Part shown: positions 8,675-17,977 of the stretch, piece by piece
Position numbering within the stretch: position 1 is the first letter of the stretch
How the letters are laid out: each line of letters starts with the position of its first letter
Assembly: GCA_028285245.1 (NCBI GenBank)
Contig: JANQPY010000006.1
Span: forward strand, 62,001 to 126,000
DNA: 64,000 nt
Source of the DNA: Gammaproteobacteria bacterium
Lineage (GTDB): Bacteria > Pseudomonadota > Gammaproteobacteria > Steroidobacterales > GCA-2729495
Reading direction: 5' to 3'
Notes under the pieces: generated by a model
Databases searched by the model: none
What the model was told of the DNA's origin: nothing
What the model saw: the letters and a program-made list of their open reading frames with translations, nothing else
Translations under genes and position numbers: made by a program

Positions 8675-9571
8675 CTAATCGGGTAGCGGAATGAAGGTGT
8701 CATCGCCCGGCACAGGATCGAATTTCTGATTGCGCCAGTCGGACTTTGCCTGCTCGATGCGCGCGCGTGAGCTGCTGACGAAGTTCCAGACGATGTGCCG
8801 CTCACCAGTCAGCGGTGCGCCACCAAACATGATGAGCTCGCTCGTCTCGCTGGCTTTGACGCTGGCGACAGCACCGGGTCGCAACAGCGCAAGACGCCCG
8901 CTTTCCACCTGATTGTCTTCTACAGCGATCGCACCGGAGGCCACATAGATGCCACATTCGGCAACGTCTTCGGGCGTGGCAATCGTTTCGCCCGCCGGCA
9001 GGGTGACTGCCGCATAGAAGGTTGGCGAGGCAGTTTGCACAGGCGACACATGGCCGAAAGCTGAGCCGGCAATGAGGCCAATCCGGGCAGACCCATACTG
9101 GAACTCCGGAATTTCGCTTGCCGGGTAGTGGACAAAGCCGGGATCGGTATCTTCGAGCTCCTCCGGGAGTGCAACCCAGATTTGTATGCCGTGAAGCGGC
9201 GAGCCGGTTGCCTGCAGGTTTGCCGGTGTCCGCTCTGAGTGGACGATGCCGCGGCCGGCCGTCATCCAGTTGACGGCTCCCGGCCGAATCAACTGCTCGT
9301 AGCCGAGGCTGTCCCGATGCAGCAGCTCTCCCTCGAACAGATAGGTGACGGTCGCAAGCCCGATGTGCGGATGAGGCCGTACGTCCACGCCGGCACCGGG
9401 CTCGAGGTGTGTTGGACCAAAGTGATCGAAGAAAATAAATGGCCCGATCCGCTGCCGGGGAACGGAGGGCAGGGCGCGACGCACACTAAACTGGCCGAGG
9501 TCAGCTTCTGTTGGTGTGATGACTAGCTCAACGGCACCCCGGCCCGGGGTACCTGTGGCGAGATTGGCCAT
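8675..9571 (-). CDS. Pirin-family protein (cupin)
   Basis: 298 residues. The pirin N-terminal cupin signature is clear: PFIFFDHFGP, DVRPHPHIGLATVTYLFEG, and VNWMTAGRGIVHSER, which supplies the His, His, His and Glu metal ligands. The C-terminal cupin half ends with the typical LIMFGGAPLTGERHIVWNFV block. Bacterial pirins are cytoplasmic iron-binding proteins; some show quercetinase activity and others regulate metabolic enzymes. It is convergent with the MDR gene and divergent from the FMN reductase gene. The family is certain; the cellular role is open. Confidence 0.92.
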   Translation of the reverse strand: MANLATGTPGRGAVELVITPTEADLGQFSVRRALPSVPRQRIGPFIFFDHFGPTHLEPGAGVDVRPHPHIGLATVTYLFEGELLHRDSLGYEQLIRPGAVNWMTAGRGIVHSERTPANLQATGSPLHGIQIWVALPEELEDTDPGFVHYPASEIPEFQYGSARIGLIAGSAFGHVSPVQTASPTFYAAVTLPAGETIATPEDVAECGIYVASGAIAVEDNQVESGRLALLRPGAVASVKASETSELIMFGGAPLTGERHIVWNFVSSSRARIEQAKSDWRNQKFDPVPGDDTFIPLPD

Positions 9572-9691
9572 AATGTTGTTCTTGCGTCGCTCAAAAGTTG
9601 AGAAATAGTATGTGGACGGTGTTAAGCACTCAAACCGCTACCGGCAGATATTGGTCCAGCTGCACAAGAAATCAGTGGTAGTTATGCGCAA

Positions 9692-10240
9692 ATGAAGATT
9701 CTGGGTATCAGCGGCAGCCTGCGTTCCGGTTCCTTGAATACTCGCCTGCTGGAGGCAGCCGCCGCGGCATTGCGGGGACCGCACCACCTGGAGCTTGCGG
9801 ATCTGCGCCAGATTCCTTTGTTCAATGAGGATCTGGAACAGCCGGAAAAGCCACCCGCTGTGCAGGGTTTGCTGGAGCAGATCGCTGCAGCCGATGCGCT
9901 CCTGCTGGCGACGCCTGAGTACAACCACAGTGTACCGGCCGTGCTAAAGAATGCGCTCGACTGGGCTTCGCGGCCCGCCTTCAAGTCTGTGCTGCGCGGT
10001 AAGCCGGCCGGGATCCTCAGCGCTGCGCCCAGCCCGGTGGGCGGCGCACGGGCACAAATGCATCTGCAGGATATTCTTTCGTCGATTTTGACGCCGGTGT
10101 ATCCCGCACCCGACTACCTGCTGTTCGTTCAGGCTGACACCTTTGATTCTCAGGGTGTGCTAAGTGACGCAACGGCGAAGCGCCGCCTCGAGCGGTTCAT
10201 CAACGAATTTGCCGTTTGGGCAGGTGGCTTTACTGCGTGA
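9692..10240 (+). CDS. NAD(P)H-dependent FMN reductase
   Basis: 182 residues with a flavodoxin-like fold: MKILGISGSLRSGSLNTRLL is the phosphate-binding loop (GSLRxxSxN) for FMN, LLLATPEYNHSVPAVLKNALDW is the conserved PEYN motif, and the GKPAGILSAAPSPVGGARAQ block follows. It belongs to the chromate/azo/quinone reductase group (YieF/ArsH-like). It is probably cytoplasmic and reduces quinones or free flavin. Its 3' end overlaps the convergent downstream gene by 11 bases. Confidence 0.9.
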   Translation: MKILGISGSLRSGSLNTRLLEAAAAALRGPHHLELADLRQIPLFNEDLEQPEKPPAVQGLLEQIAAADALLLATPEYNHSVPAVLKNALDWASRPAFKSVLRGKPAGILSAAPSPVGGARAQMHLQDILSSILTPVYPAPDYLLFVQADTFDSQGVLSDATAKRRLERFINEFAVWAGGFTA

Positions 10241-13200
10241 GACTGGGGTCCGACCCGGTTGGGCTGCCAGGCGCTTCCAGCAAAGTGTCGATCGGCAGGT
10301 ACACGCCGTTCCTGATAACTCCCCGCGTATTCAACAGCGCCGAGATGTCCGCGAGCGGATCACCGGCGACAATGACCATGTCTGCGAGCATGCCAGTATC
10401 GATGCGGCCTACCTGGTCGCCGACGCCGAGCGCATGCGCTGCGTTCACAGTCGCTGTTTGCAGTGCCTCTGTCGGTGACAGACCGGCCTCGACATAGCTC
10501 ATCAGCTCGACCACCAGAGCCAGCCCGTACGGGAATATAGGCGAGTCTGTGCCAGCAACCACTGCGGTGCCTGCATCGTGCAACGCGGACAACATGCTGT
10601 ACCCGTTGCCAAGACCCTCGCGCACCAGGTCAAGATTGCGCTCAACAAGTCTGCTGAGTGAGGCAACGCCGGCCCGCGCGCGCGGCGAGTAGAGTTCAAC
10701 GTACTGACGGCTCTCGGCAATCTCGGCCCGCCGTGCAACCTGGCTGACAAAACCCCCGGCAACGACCACGGTGGGCGTCACCGTGCCCCCGCTCGCGGCG
10801 ATCAGACGCCGAACGTCCGCATAGCTCTTGAGTAACCCCGACTGCTTTGGCGAGTAGCTCAGCCGGCTGGATCCGCGCAGGTGCTCGATGCGATTGCCAC
10901 CTGCGCCAAGATTTCGGTAAGCGGCGTGTGCGGTAACCGGCAGCCCCTGCTGGTGCGCAAGCTCAACCGCCAGCAGTTGGAGGTTGGGTGCCAGACGGGT
11001 GTAAGTCTTGATCAGCCCGTAGTCGAGCTGATCTGCCCGGGCCAGCTCCCAGCGCAACCGCCGCTCGCTGGCAATGTGCGTCGCAAAGTGAAACGAACGC
11101 CGGGAGCCGTCGAGTTGCGGGCCGGCGAATACGAGCCGCGGTCCGAGGCGCCGGCCGGTCGCCCATGACTCCATGTGTTCCCGTGACTCATAGGGCAAGC
11201 CACCTGGCTCAACGACGGAGGTTACGCCATAGGCCAGCAATGCCCGCCCAACCCATTCGCCCTGGTGCGGCTGAAAATGCACGTGATGGTCGATAAGTCC
11301 GGGGATCACTGTGAGTCCCTCGGCGTCAATCACTGCGGTTCCCTCCGGCAGGCTCGCACGCGGCATGATTGCAGCGATTCGTCCGCCGTCCAGGAGCACA
11401 TCGACGTTTTCAACATAGCCGTCGCCGGTCGCGTTGAGCACGCGAGCCGCGCGCAAGACTGTCTTGCTTTGCGGCTGCTTGTTTGCCCAGCGAAGACTGA
11501 TCGGGCGCGTCTCCCGTTCGCCAGTATCAGTATCAATGTGTTCCAGACCGTTGCGCGTCAGTGCCCATATTTTCTTGCCGTCCGCGGTCCACGCCGGTGA
11601 TTCCACCAGCTCATCCAGGACCAGCTCCGGTTCACCGGCCGGTTGACCATCGGACTCCAGGCGCAGTCGCCACAGCGCACCGTCGAACACCAGCGCCAGC
11701 TGCCTGCCATCAGGTGAGGCCACCGGACCGGTATCCGGGGCTCGACCCTCGAGGTCAATCGTCTCTGCCGAGTCGTTCTCAACATCGACTCTCACCAGGT
11801 GATTGCGCCCGTAGCTGAAGCGCGGTGAGGTGGCAGCGAGCTCGGCGACCGTGATGTGTCTGCCGTCGGCGCTCCAGCTAATGCGGCCGGGCCAGATCTT
11901 TGGCGATTTGCGCAGGCGGCGGATCTCGCCACTGCCAAGGTCGAGAATTCGCAGCGAAAAGTCTTTGGTGCCAATGGGACCCACCTGCAGAAACGCAAGT
12001 CGAGATCCATCGGGGGAAAAACTCGGATAGCGAGGTCCGGGTGAATTGCGTGTTACTGGTCGTGCATCACCCGTTTCAAGATCACGCAGCCAGATCTGCA
12101 TATTGCCCGCGCGGTCTGAAATATAAGCGAGGGTTGTGCCATCGGGAGACACGCTCACATCCCGCTCAACGAACACATCGTTGGTAAGCTGGGTCAGCTT
12201 GCCGGCGTGGTTAACCGTCCAAAGATCGCCGAGAGCGGTGAACACAACTCGACCGTCGGGCAAGGCGACCGGGTCAACAATCCCCAACACCGATTGGTTA
12301 GCCTGCGCATAAGCAATCGGCGGCTGCGGCGACAGTGCGCTACGCTGAATCGGTAAAGCCAGCTCAAACGGGATAACCGTCGACTGGGCGGTAAACGTAT
12401 TGAGCCGGTGAAGTTTCCCATCACCGCTAAACAACAGTGTCTGGCTATCCAGCCAGGCGGGCGCCGCCGCGAAGATATCGGTCGCGTCGGTCGACAGTAC
12501 GCGCTGCTCGCCGCTCTTAATTTCGCGCAGCACGAGCTCGTTTGTTGCGACACCCGGGAATGGGTTGCGGCGGCGGGCCTGCACATACGCTACATAGCGA
12601 CCGTCTGGGCTGACGCGCGGCGGCTGCAGTCCGCCCGCCGGGCTCTTGGTCAGTGAGGTGACTGCGCCTGCCTGCCAGCGAAATAGTCCGGGCCGGCTGC
12701 CGCGGTCGGAGACAAATACGAGACCGTCACTGGCTCGCGCGGGCGAGTAGTCATCCGCGGGATCGCTGGTTAGCCGCGTGAGTCGCTGAGTATCGAGATC
12801 TAACTCCCAGAGATCGTAGTTGCCGGATCGATCTGAGGAAAAAATTATCTCGCGGCCACTGGCGGACCATTCCGGTTCGCGGTCATCCGCCGGTCCGGAT
12901 GTTATTGAGCGCCGGTTTGTGCCATCGGCGTTCATCACTGCGAGATCCCAGTTGCCGGCGCTGTAGGTCTGGAACGCGATGCGTTGGCCATCCGGACTAA
13001 CCCGCGGACGCCTTACGTCATCGAGTGCATCGGTCAGGGGCTTGCCTGCACCTCCACCGGGCGGGAGAGACCACAAGACGCCCTGCACATCGACCAGTAG
13101 CTGGCCACTGGCAGCATGCACGTCAGCGGTGAACTGCGTCCCTTCGTTGATGACGACATCCGCGGTTGGGTCGCCCCCGCAGCCAGCCACTAGAAGCCCG

Positions 13201-13283
13201 GCGACTACCATGCCGATTGCCTTGCCAGTCTTCACTCGACCATGCCCCCGAGTGCTTATTGACATGTGCTGGTTGAGCCGCAT
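10230..13283 (-). CDS. TolB-like PD40 propeller fused to amidohydrolase, lipoprotein
   Basis: 1017 residues from the ATG at 13283; an ATG at 13265 is also possible. A leader with lipobox LVAGC predicts a lipoprotein. Residues about 60-580 contain repeated PD40/WD40-like blades such as PRVSPDGQRIAF, PEWSASGREIIFSSDRSG and VSPDGTTLAYISD, as in TolB and dipeptidyl-peptidase propellers. The C-terminal third is an amidohydrolase: TVIPGLIDHHVHFQ (metal-binding HxH), TAHAAYR, and GTDSPIFPYG with the metal-binding Asp, ending MLADMVIVAGDPLADI. It is likely an envelope-exposed metal-dependent hydrolase acting on a cyclic amide, peptide or xenobiotic. The architecture is recognised; the substrate is not. 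Confidence 0.88.
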   Translation of the reverse strand: MRLNQHMSISTRGHGRVKTGKAIGMVVAGLLVAGCGGDPTADVVINEGTQFTADVHAASGQLLVDVQGVLWSLPPGGGAGKPLTDALDDVRRPRVSPDGQRIAFQTYSAGNWDLAVMNADGTNRRSITSGPADDREPEWSASGREIIFSSDRSGNYDLWELDLDTQRLTRLTSDPADDYSPARASDGLVFVSDRGSRPGLFRWQAGAVTSLTKSPAGGLQPPRVSPDGRYVAYVQARRRNPFPGVATNELVLREIKSGEQRVLSTDATDIFAAAPAWLDSQTLLFSGDGKLHRLNTFTAQSTVIPFELALPIQRSALSPQPPIAYAQANQSVLGIVDPVALPDGRVVFTALGDLWTVNHAGKLTQLTNDVFVERDVSVSPDGTTLAYISDRAGNMQIWLRDLETGDARPVTRNSPGPRYPSFSPDGSRLAFLQVGPIGTKDFSLRILDLGSGEIRRLRKSPKIWPGRISWSADGRHITVAELAATSPRFSYGRNHLVRVDVENDSAETIDLEGRAPDTGPVASPDGRQLALVFDGALWRLRLESDGQPAGEPELVLDELVESPAWTADGKKIWALTRNGLEHIDTDTGERETRPISLRWANKQPQSKTVLRAARVLNATGDGYVENVDVLLDGGRIAAIMPRASLPEGTAVIDAEGLTVIPGLIDHHVHFQPHQGEWVGRALLAYGVTSVVEPGGLPYESREHMESWATGRRLGPRLVFAGPQLDGSRRSFHFATHIASERRLRWELARADQLDYGLIKTYTRLAPNLQLLAVELAHQQGLPVTAHAAYRNLGAGGNRIEHLRGSSRLSYSPKQSGLLKSYADVRRLIAASGGTVTPTVVVAGGFVSQVARRAEIAESRQYVELYSPRARAGVASLSRLVERNLDLVREGLGNGYSMLSALHDAGTAVVAGTDSPIFPYGLALVVELMSYVEAGLSPTEALQTATVNAAHALGVGDQVGRIDTGMLADMVIVAGDPLADISALLNTRGVIRNGVYLPIDTLLEAPGSPTGSDPSLTQ

Positions 13284-13395
13284 TCGCTACCGTAGTGCAG
13301 CACAGCGCCTTGTGCTCCCCAATTTGGGGAATTGACTTGCCTGATGGTGTCTCTTAAAACAGCCAGGACTCCGATGACGCTTGGAGTACAAGGCC

Positions 13396-14142
13396 ATGAA
13401 AACACTCAGCGCATTGTCGTTGATTCTCTTCACGTCGGCCACCCAGGCGGCGCTCGTCATCGATGATTTCAGCGGTCCCGGTTTCGATCTGTGTGTAAAC
13501 CAGCCCGGCTGCGAGATTGAAGTTGATCAAACCTTAGGGTCGCAGGTTGCCGGTGCCTGGGGCAGTCGTGACGCCCGCATCATTGTGACTTCAGCCAGCG
13601 ATCCGATTAACGGTGATCCCGATTTGCCGGGGAGTTTCACTGAGGCAGGCGGTGTGGCATCGGTGGCGCTCGACGCGTTCGGTATGCCTGCTGCGATCGA
13701 CGACGAAGTTTTTGTCGATCTGTTCTATGACGTCACGCTTGGTGGTCAGGATCTGACGGTGGATGGTGACGCCTTCGTGCTCGAGGTCTTGAGCAGCAAC
13801 CTGGGCAGTCGTGAGGCTGCATTGACCATTGATGTCTTTGGCACTGGCGGGCAGTCAGGCACCGGAACAACATCGCTCTCCGGTGCTGGCACTTATGTGA
13901 TTCCTTTCTCGAGCCTGACCGGTGTGGTCCCGGAGTTTGCAGTGCTGTTCGCCGGACTGATCGCGGTAACGATTGATTTCCGCGAAGCGGTAGGGGCCAG
14001 CCCTATCTCGCTGGCGATCGACAACCTGCGCGTTGATGATTCGGCGATCGTGCCATTGCCGGCGGCGTTCTGGTTGTTTCTGAGTGCGTTGGGCCTGACC
14101 AGTTGGCTCAGACGCGCCAGGCTGCCGCGTCTGGAGCCTTAG
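13396..14142 (+). CDS. Secreted protein with VPLPA-CTERM sorting signal
   Basis: 248 residues from the ATG at 13396, preceded by GGAG at 13383-13386. The signal peptide is MKTLSALSLILFTSATQA. The mature part is Asp/Gly-rich and beta-strand-like, without a recognised domain. The C terminus VPLPAAFWLFLSALGLTSWL followed by RRAR is a VPLPA-CTERM signal: a short motif, a hydrophobic helix and a basic tail, recognised by exosortase-type sorting. It is presumably a surface or matrix protein. The exosortase itself is not in this window. Confidence 0.8.
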   Translation: MKTLSALSLILFTSATQAALVIDDFSGPGFDLCVNQPGCEIEVDQTLGSQVAGAWGSRDARIIVTSASDPINGDPDLPGSFTEAGGVASVALDAFGMPAAIDDEVFVDLFYDVTLGGQDLTVDGDAFVLEVLSSNLGSREAALTIDVFGTGGQSGTGTTSLSGAGTYVIPFSSLTGVVPEFAVLFAGLIAVTIDFREAVGASPISLAIDNLRVDDSAIVPLPAAFWLFLSALGLTSWLRRARLPRLEP

Positions 14143-14158
14143 CCGATAGCGGGGCGCC

Positions 14159-15571
14159 TCAGCCAAAGCGACTGAGTATTTCCAGCGCGGCGCGCTGGCC
14201 CGACTCCATCGCGCCCTCCATACCGGAGGCGAGTTGCGCGGTATGTTCTCCGGCGAAATGCACGCGCCCGTGCGGCGTGGTCAGAACGTCGCCAAACCGC
14301 GTTATCTGGCCCGGTGCCCGGTACGCCAGGTGACCGCGCGACCAGGCGCCGCGATTCCAGTTGTGCAAAGCCAGCGGCGTAACGCGGCCTTTGGTGCTTG
14401 GCCTGACCCGGTTAAGTTCCTGCAATACCGTCGCAGACAGGTCGCTGTCGGATAGATCGCGCCACGGCTCAGATAGGGGTCCGGCGAGTGGCACCCACAG
14501 AAAACCTGGCGAACCAGGCTGCTCGATGTGTAACGCGATACCTAGAGGGGTGTCGGTCCACAGTGATGATGGGAGGTTGTCGTCCTCCCAGTAGGGTTCA
14601 TCAATCCTCAGAAACACCTCGGCATGCCCGTCGTATGGGATTTCCTCGACTGCCGCCGCCTGCAGAGCTGGCAGCGGCGGGTAAATTTCCATCGTGCGCA
14701 ATACAGGCAGCGGCGCGGTGCACACGGCGAAGTCGCTCCGCAGCACTTGCCCGGAGGCAGTCTCAATCTCAACGTCGCCATTGGTCATGCGTAACGCGGT
14801 GACGGGTGTATTGAGTTGAGGCGCGCGCGCAAGCAGGCCGGCCATGCCGTCGGTTAGCGCACCCATGCCATCGGCCAGGTTGCGCAGCGGTTCAACGCCG
14901 CCGGAAACTTCTCCGAACTTCGCTGCCCGCAGCTCCCACAGAGCCGATACGCCATCGAGGGTGGCTGCCCGAGCGCGATTGCCGATGAGCCTCAGAGCTT
15001 CTTCGCCGGCACCGCGCTCACGCAGGTATTCGCCATAGCCGATATCGAGTCCCGCGCTGCTGGGTTTTAGCCATGCCTCCAGGTCAGCAAGGGGCACAGG
15101 CCGTTCGCGATACACAGAAGCCAAAGCTGCCGGAGGGAGGTTGCGCGCTGCGCCCACCACACGATTGGCAGGCGATTCTGGCCAGTCTTCACCGCGCAGG
15201 GTCAGATCGTTCACATGCAGCGCGAACTGGATACCGTTACCGCGCCATGGCGTCATGGTGAGCTGCAGACGATTCACCATGTCGACTACGCGGGCATAGG
15301 ACTTGACGCTGAACTCGCTGCCTCCGGCATCGATGATGTAACCGTCCTGCCGAATCGTGTAAACGCGACCACCCACTCGGGTGTCTGCCTCGAGCACGAG
15401 CACATCGAGGCCGGCATCCTGCATCGTCACTGCAGCGGAGAGTCCGGCCAGCCCCGCGCCCACAACTATGACCTGGGCGTCTTTGGGCGGATCGCTGCAG
15501 CCGGGCAGCGCTGCGGCTGCGCCTAGCGCGCCGATACCTTTGATTGTGCTGCGCCGATTCCAGGCAGCCAT
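14159..15571 (-). CDS. Flavin-dependent amine oxidase (FAD monoamine oxidase family)
   Basis: 470 residues from the ATG at 15571, chosen because AAGGAG lies seven bases upstream and the leader then makes sense: NRRSTIKGIGALGAAAALPGC combines a twin-arginine motif with a lipobox. The FAD-binding dinucleotide motif VIVVGAGLAGLSAAVTM follows, then VLEADTRVGGRVYTI, and the C-terminal FAD block HFAGEHTAQLASGMEGAMES. Members oxidise amines, amino acids or carotenoid-like substrates. The upstream small lipoprotein gene ends at 15576, inside this gene's ribosome-binding site, so the pair is probably co-translated. Confidence 0.88.
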   Translation of the reverse strand: MAAWNRRSTIKGIGALGAAAALPGCSDPPKDAQVIVVGAGLAGLSAAVTMQDAGLDVLVLEADTRVGGRVYTIRQDGYIIDAGGSEFSVKSYARVVDMVNRLQLTMTPWRGNGIQFALHVNDLTLRGEDWPESPANRVVGAARNLPPAALASVYRERPVPLADLEAWLKPSSAGLDIGYGEYLRERGAGEEALRLIGNRARAATLDGVSALWELRAAKFGEVSGGVEPLRNLADGMGALTDGMAGLLARAPQLNTPVTALRMTNGDVEIETASGQVLRSDFAVCTAPLPVLRTMEIYPPLPALQAAAVEEIPYDGHAEVFLRIDEPYWEDDNLPSSLWTDTPLGIALHIEQPGSPGFLWVPLAGPLSEPWRDLSDSDLSATVLQELNRVRPSTKGRVTPLALHNWNRGAWSRGHLAYRAPGQITRFGDVLTTPHGRVHFAGEHTAQLASGMEGAMESGQRAALEILSRFG

Positions 15572-15575
15572 GGGC

Positions 15576-15989
15576 TTACTCCTTAGAAGTGGTTCGGATA
15601 GTGTCCAGCGCGGCCAGCATGAGACGGCTGCGCAGTGCCTGCTTCTCTGGACCAGTGAGGCTGAGGCGACCGGTGCTGTCGTGGCCGGTGGCAATGCGCT
15701 GGTCGATACGCGTGAGTAGCTGCTTGAGCAGGGCCTCAATGTCGGTGCCATCACGATAGTTGCGTTCGAGATAGGCAACCCATCGCTCGGTGCAGGCAGT
15801 ATCTTCCGGCGCCCCTGCGCAGCGGCTGACGACGGCGTTGAAGTCCTGAGTGCTTATCGACGCGTCTGCAGGCGAGGGTGGCGGCGCCACATCAAGCGCC
15901 TGATCACGGGATTGTTCCTGGGCCTGATCACAACTCGCCAACGCCAGCGTGGCGGCGGCAACCACAATCCATGGCCGGAATGCCTGCAT
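15576..15989 (-). CDS. Small lipoprotein, unknown function
   Basis: 137 residues from the ATG at 15989; the frame is open further up to 16055. A signal sequence with lipobox LALASC predicts a lipoprotein. The mature part is hydrophilic and mostly helical, with two cysteines (CAGAPEDTAC) that could form a disulfide. I do not recognise a family. Its stop overlaps the ribosome-binding site of the downstream amine oxidase, suggesting a two-gene operon and perhaps an envelope partner for that enzyme. Confidence 0.65.
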   Translation of the reverse strand: MQAFRPWIVVAAATLALASCDQAQEQSRDQALDVAPPPSPADASISTQDFNAVVSRCAGAPEDTACTERWVAYLERNYRDGTDIEALLKQLLTRIDQRIATGHDSTGRLSLTGPEKQALRSRLMLAALDTIRTTSKE

Positions 15990-16105
15990 GCGCTGATAGT
16001 GCCCGACAGCGGGTCGCAACGGTAGTGTGGCGATCCCGGGATTGGCGTCCCTCAACTTGACTGCGGAGTCTGGCCGCGGCGATGGATACAGTCAGGGCAG
16101 ACGGT

Positions 16106-16735
16106 CTAGCGTGCGCCGTAGAGCTCCATGAACTGCGCCACAACGCGATCGATGTGCGCATCGCGTTCACTCTCGGGCAGGCCCTCGACCACGCCGAGAA
16201 TGTGCAGATACAGGTACTGATCGCAGACCAACGCCATGAAAGCACGTGCCGCCTGCTCATACTCCGTAGTTCGCAGCCGGTCGCTGCGCATCGCAAAGAA
16301 TGCGCTCAGGCGTTTAATCGTCGCGCGCGGACCCGTGTCGTAGAACAGTTCCGCCATGTGGGGCTGCGTTGCCGCGCCGCCCGTCACCAAACGGTACATG
16401 GCAATTACCTCTGGATCCGCAATAAGCCGCAGGTAGGCGTGACCGATCGCGCTTAAGCCGTCTTCCAACGACGTCTGTTCCGAGGAATCCGGAGTGAGGT
16501 GGTATTCCTGGATCTTGCTTTGAATGCAGCTCCGAAACAGATCGTCCTTGTTAGCGAAATGGGAGTAGACGGTTTGCTTTGAGACGCCCGCTGCCGCAGC
16601 GATGTTGTCCATTGAGGTCCGGTCGAAGCCCTCGCTGAGAAACAACTCCGTTGCTGCCTCGAAGATGCACTCGCGCTTTTCTTCGCTCTTTGGCCGCCCG
16701 ACGCGAGGTATGGTGGTCGCTGCTGATGAACTCAT
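16106..16735 (-). CDS. TetR-family transcriptional repressor
   Basis: 209 residues from the ATG at 16735 (a TTG at 16771 would add 12). The N-terminal TetR HTH is unmistakable: CIFEAATELFLSEGFDRTS, IAAAAGVSKQTVYSHFANKD. The C-terminal part resembles the AefR-like ligand domain (LRLIADPEVIAMYRLV). It is divergent from the RND efflux operon starting at 16802, so it most likely represses that operon and is released by pump substrates. Only 66 bases separate the two start codons. Confidence 0.92.
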   Translation of the reverse strand: MSSSAATTIPRVGRPKSEEKRECIFEAATELFLSEGFDRTSMDNIAAAAGVSKQTVYSHFANKDDLFRSCIQSKIQEYHLTPDSSEQTSLEDGLSAIGHAYLRLIADPEVIAMYRLVTGGAATQPHMAELFYDTGPRATIKRLSAFFAMRSDRLRTTEYEQAARAFMALVCDQYLYLHILGVVEGLPESERDAHIDRVVAQFMELYGAR

Positions 16736-16801
16736 ACTGGACAGTCTAGTATTTGTATGGCCTAATATCAAACCGCTCGGTCCAGAATAGGTTACAGGGC
16801 C
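16736..16801. promoter_or_regulatory. Divergent tetR / efflux promoter region
   Basis: This 66-base gap is the only place for both promoters and the TetR operator. It is A+T-richer than its surroundings and holds an inverted pair CTGGAC (16737-16742) and GTCCAG (16780-16785). That spacing is too wide for a classic TetR operator; no tight palindrome is obvious. The role is inferred from position only. Confidence 0.4.
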
Positions 16802-17977
16802 ATGAACGCCGCCGCCAGGAAAATGGAAAATATCATTAAATACAGCTACTTAAAATCCATCCTCGTATTGGCGCTGGCCACTGGTCTGGCCGCCTGCGGC
16901 GCTCAGGAGGCGCCCATTGAGGGTCAACGCCCGGTCGAGGTGGCCACCATGGCCATAGAGCGCGCAGACGGGTATGAGCAGGCCAGCAGCTACACCGGCC
17001 GGGTGGAGGCGGGGCTCGATTCCGCGCTGGGCTTTGAAGTCGGGGGCTTATTGGCTGAAGTGCCGGCTGATGAAGGCGATGTCGTTGAGCAGGGGCAGGT
17101 TCTCGCGCGACTGGATACGGCGCGGCTGCAAGCGCAGCGGATGGAGGCCCAGGCCAGCCTCGACAGCGTCAGGGCAGAACTTGATTTGGCCAACGCCACG
17201 CTTTCGCGTACGCAGGATGCGATCGCCTACAAAGGGGTTTCCCGTCAGCAGCTGGATGAGGCGCAGCAGAGGGTCAACAGTCTGCAGGCACAGTCCCGGG
17301 TCGCGGAAGCGCGGCTTAACCGCATCCAGGTGGACATTAACAAAGCGGTGCTGCGGGCTCCGTTCGTGGCCGTCGTCGTCGCTCGCCAGGCTGATCCAGG
17401 CGAGGTGCTCGCGCCGGGCGAGCCGATGTTTCAGATTCAAAGCACGGCTGCACCGGAAATCCGCGTCGGCATGGCGCCAAATTCAATTGCCAATCTTGAA
17501 GTTGACCGCACGTACGCGCTGGACGTCAACGACGCGGTGATTGAAGCGCGTCTGCGCGCCGTTATTCCGCGACGGGATGAGACCACGCGAACGGTAGATG
17601 CGGTATTCGTGGTGGGGGACGCCCGGTCTGATGTGCGTCCAGGCGACCTGGCGCAGCTGGAAACGCGTAACTGGATTGCGCAGCCAGGTTACTGGATTCC
17701 GCTGGCTGCGCTGACCGAGGGGCCGCGCGGACTTTGGCAGGTGCTGGTTGCACAGCCCGAGGACGGCGCGACGGATGCGCATCGTCTGGAGAATCGCGCT
17801 GTCGAAGTGCTGTATGCGGAAACCGAGCGCGCGTATGTGCGCGGTACGCTCGCGGCAGGCGACTTGCTGGTGACCGGTGGCACTAACCGTGTGGTTGCCG
17901 GGCAGCGCGTTGTTCCGGCGCGCGCGTCAACCAGCCGGATCGCAGCCAAAGAGGACGGTGCGCAGCATGCCCGCTAG
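16802..17977 (+). CDS. RND efflux periplasmic adaptor (membrane fusion protein)
   Basis: 391 residues. The lipoprotein leader has lipobox GLAAC. An HlyD/AcrA-type layout follows: a barrel-sandwich half (GFEVGGLLAEVPADEGDVVE), a helical hairpin about residues 100-170 with ARLDTARLQAQRMEAQASLD, the second lipoyl half (INKAVLRAPFVAVVVARQAD), and a beta-barrel plus membrane-proximal domain to the end. It links the inner-membrane pump to the outer-membrane channel. It overlaps the pump start by 11 bases, so the two are translationally coupled, and it is likely controlled by the divergent TetR gene. Confidence 0.92.
   Translation: MNAAARKMENIIKYSYLKSILVLALATGLAACGAQEAPIEGQRPVEVATMAIERADGYEQASSYTGRVEAGLDSALGFEVGGLLAEVPADEGDVVEQGQVLARLDTARLQAQRMEAQASLDSVRAELDLANATLSRTQDAIAYKGVSRQQLDEAQQRVNSLQAQSRVAEARLNRIQVDINKAVLRAPFVAVVVARQADPGEVLAPGEPMFQIQSTAAPEIRVGMAPNSIANLEVDRTYALDVNDAVIEARLRAVIPRRDETTRTVDAVFVVGDARSDVRPGDLAQLETRNWIAQPGYWIPLAALTEGPRGLWQVLVAQPEDGATDAHRLENRAVEVLYAETERAYVRGTLAAGDLLVTGGTNRVVAGQRVVPARASTSRIAAKEDGAQHAR

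Noticed and set aside
14159..15778. Longer N terminus for the amine oxidase up to 15778
   Set aside because: The added 69 residues overlap the upstream lipoprotein gene and look like a shadow; AAGGAG before 15571 marks the real start.
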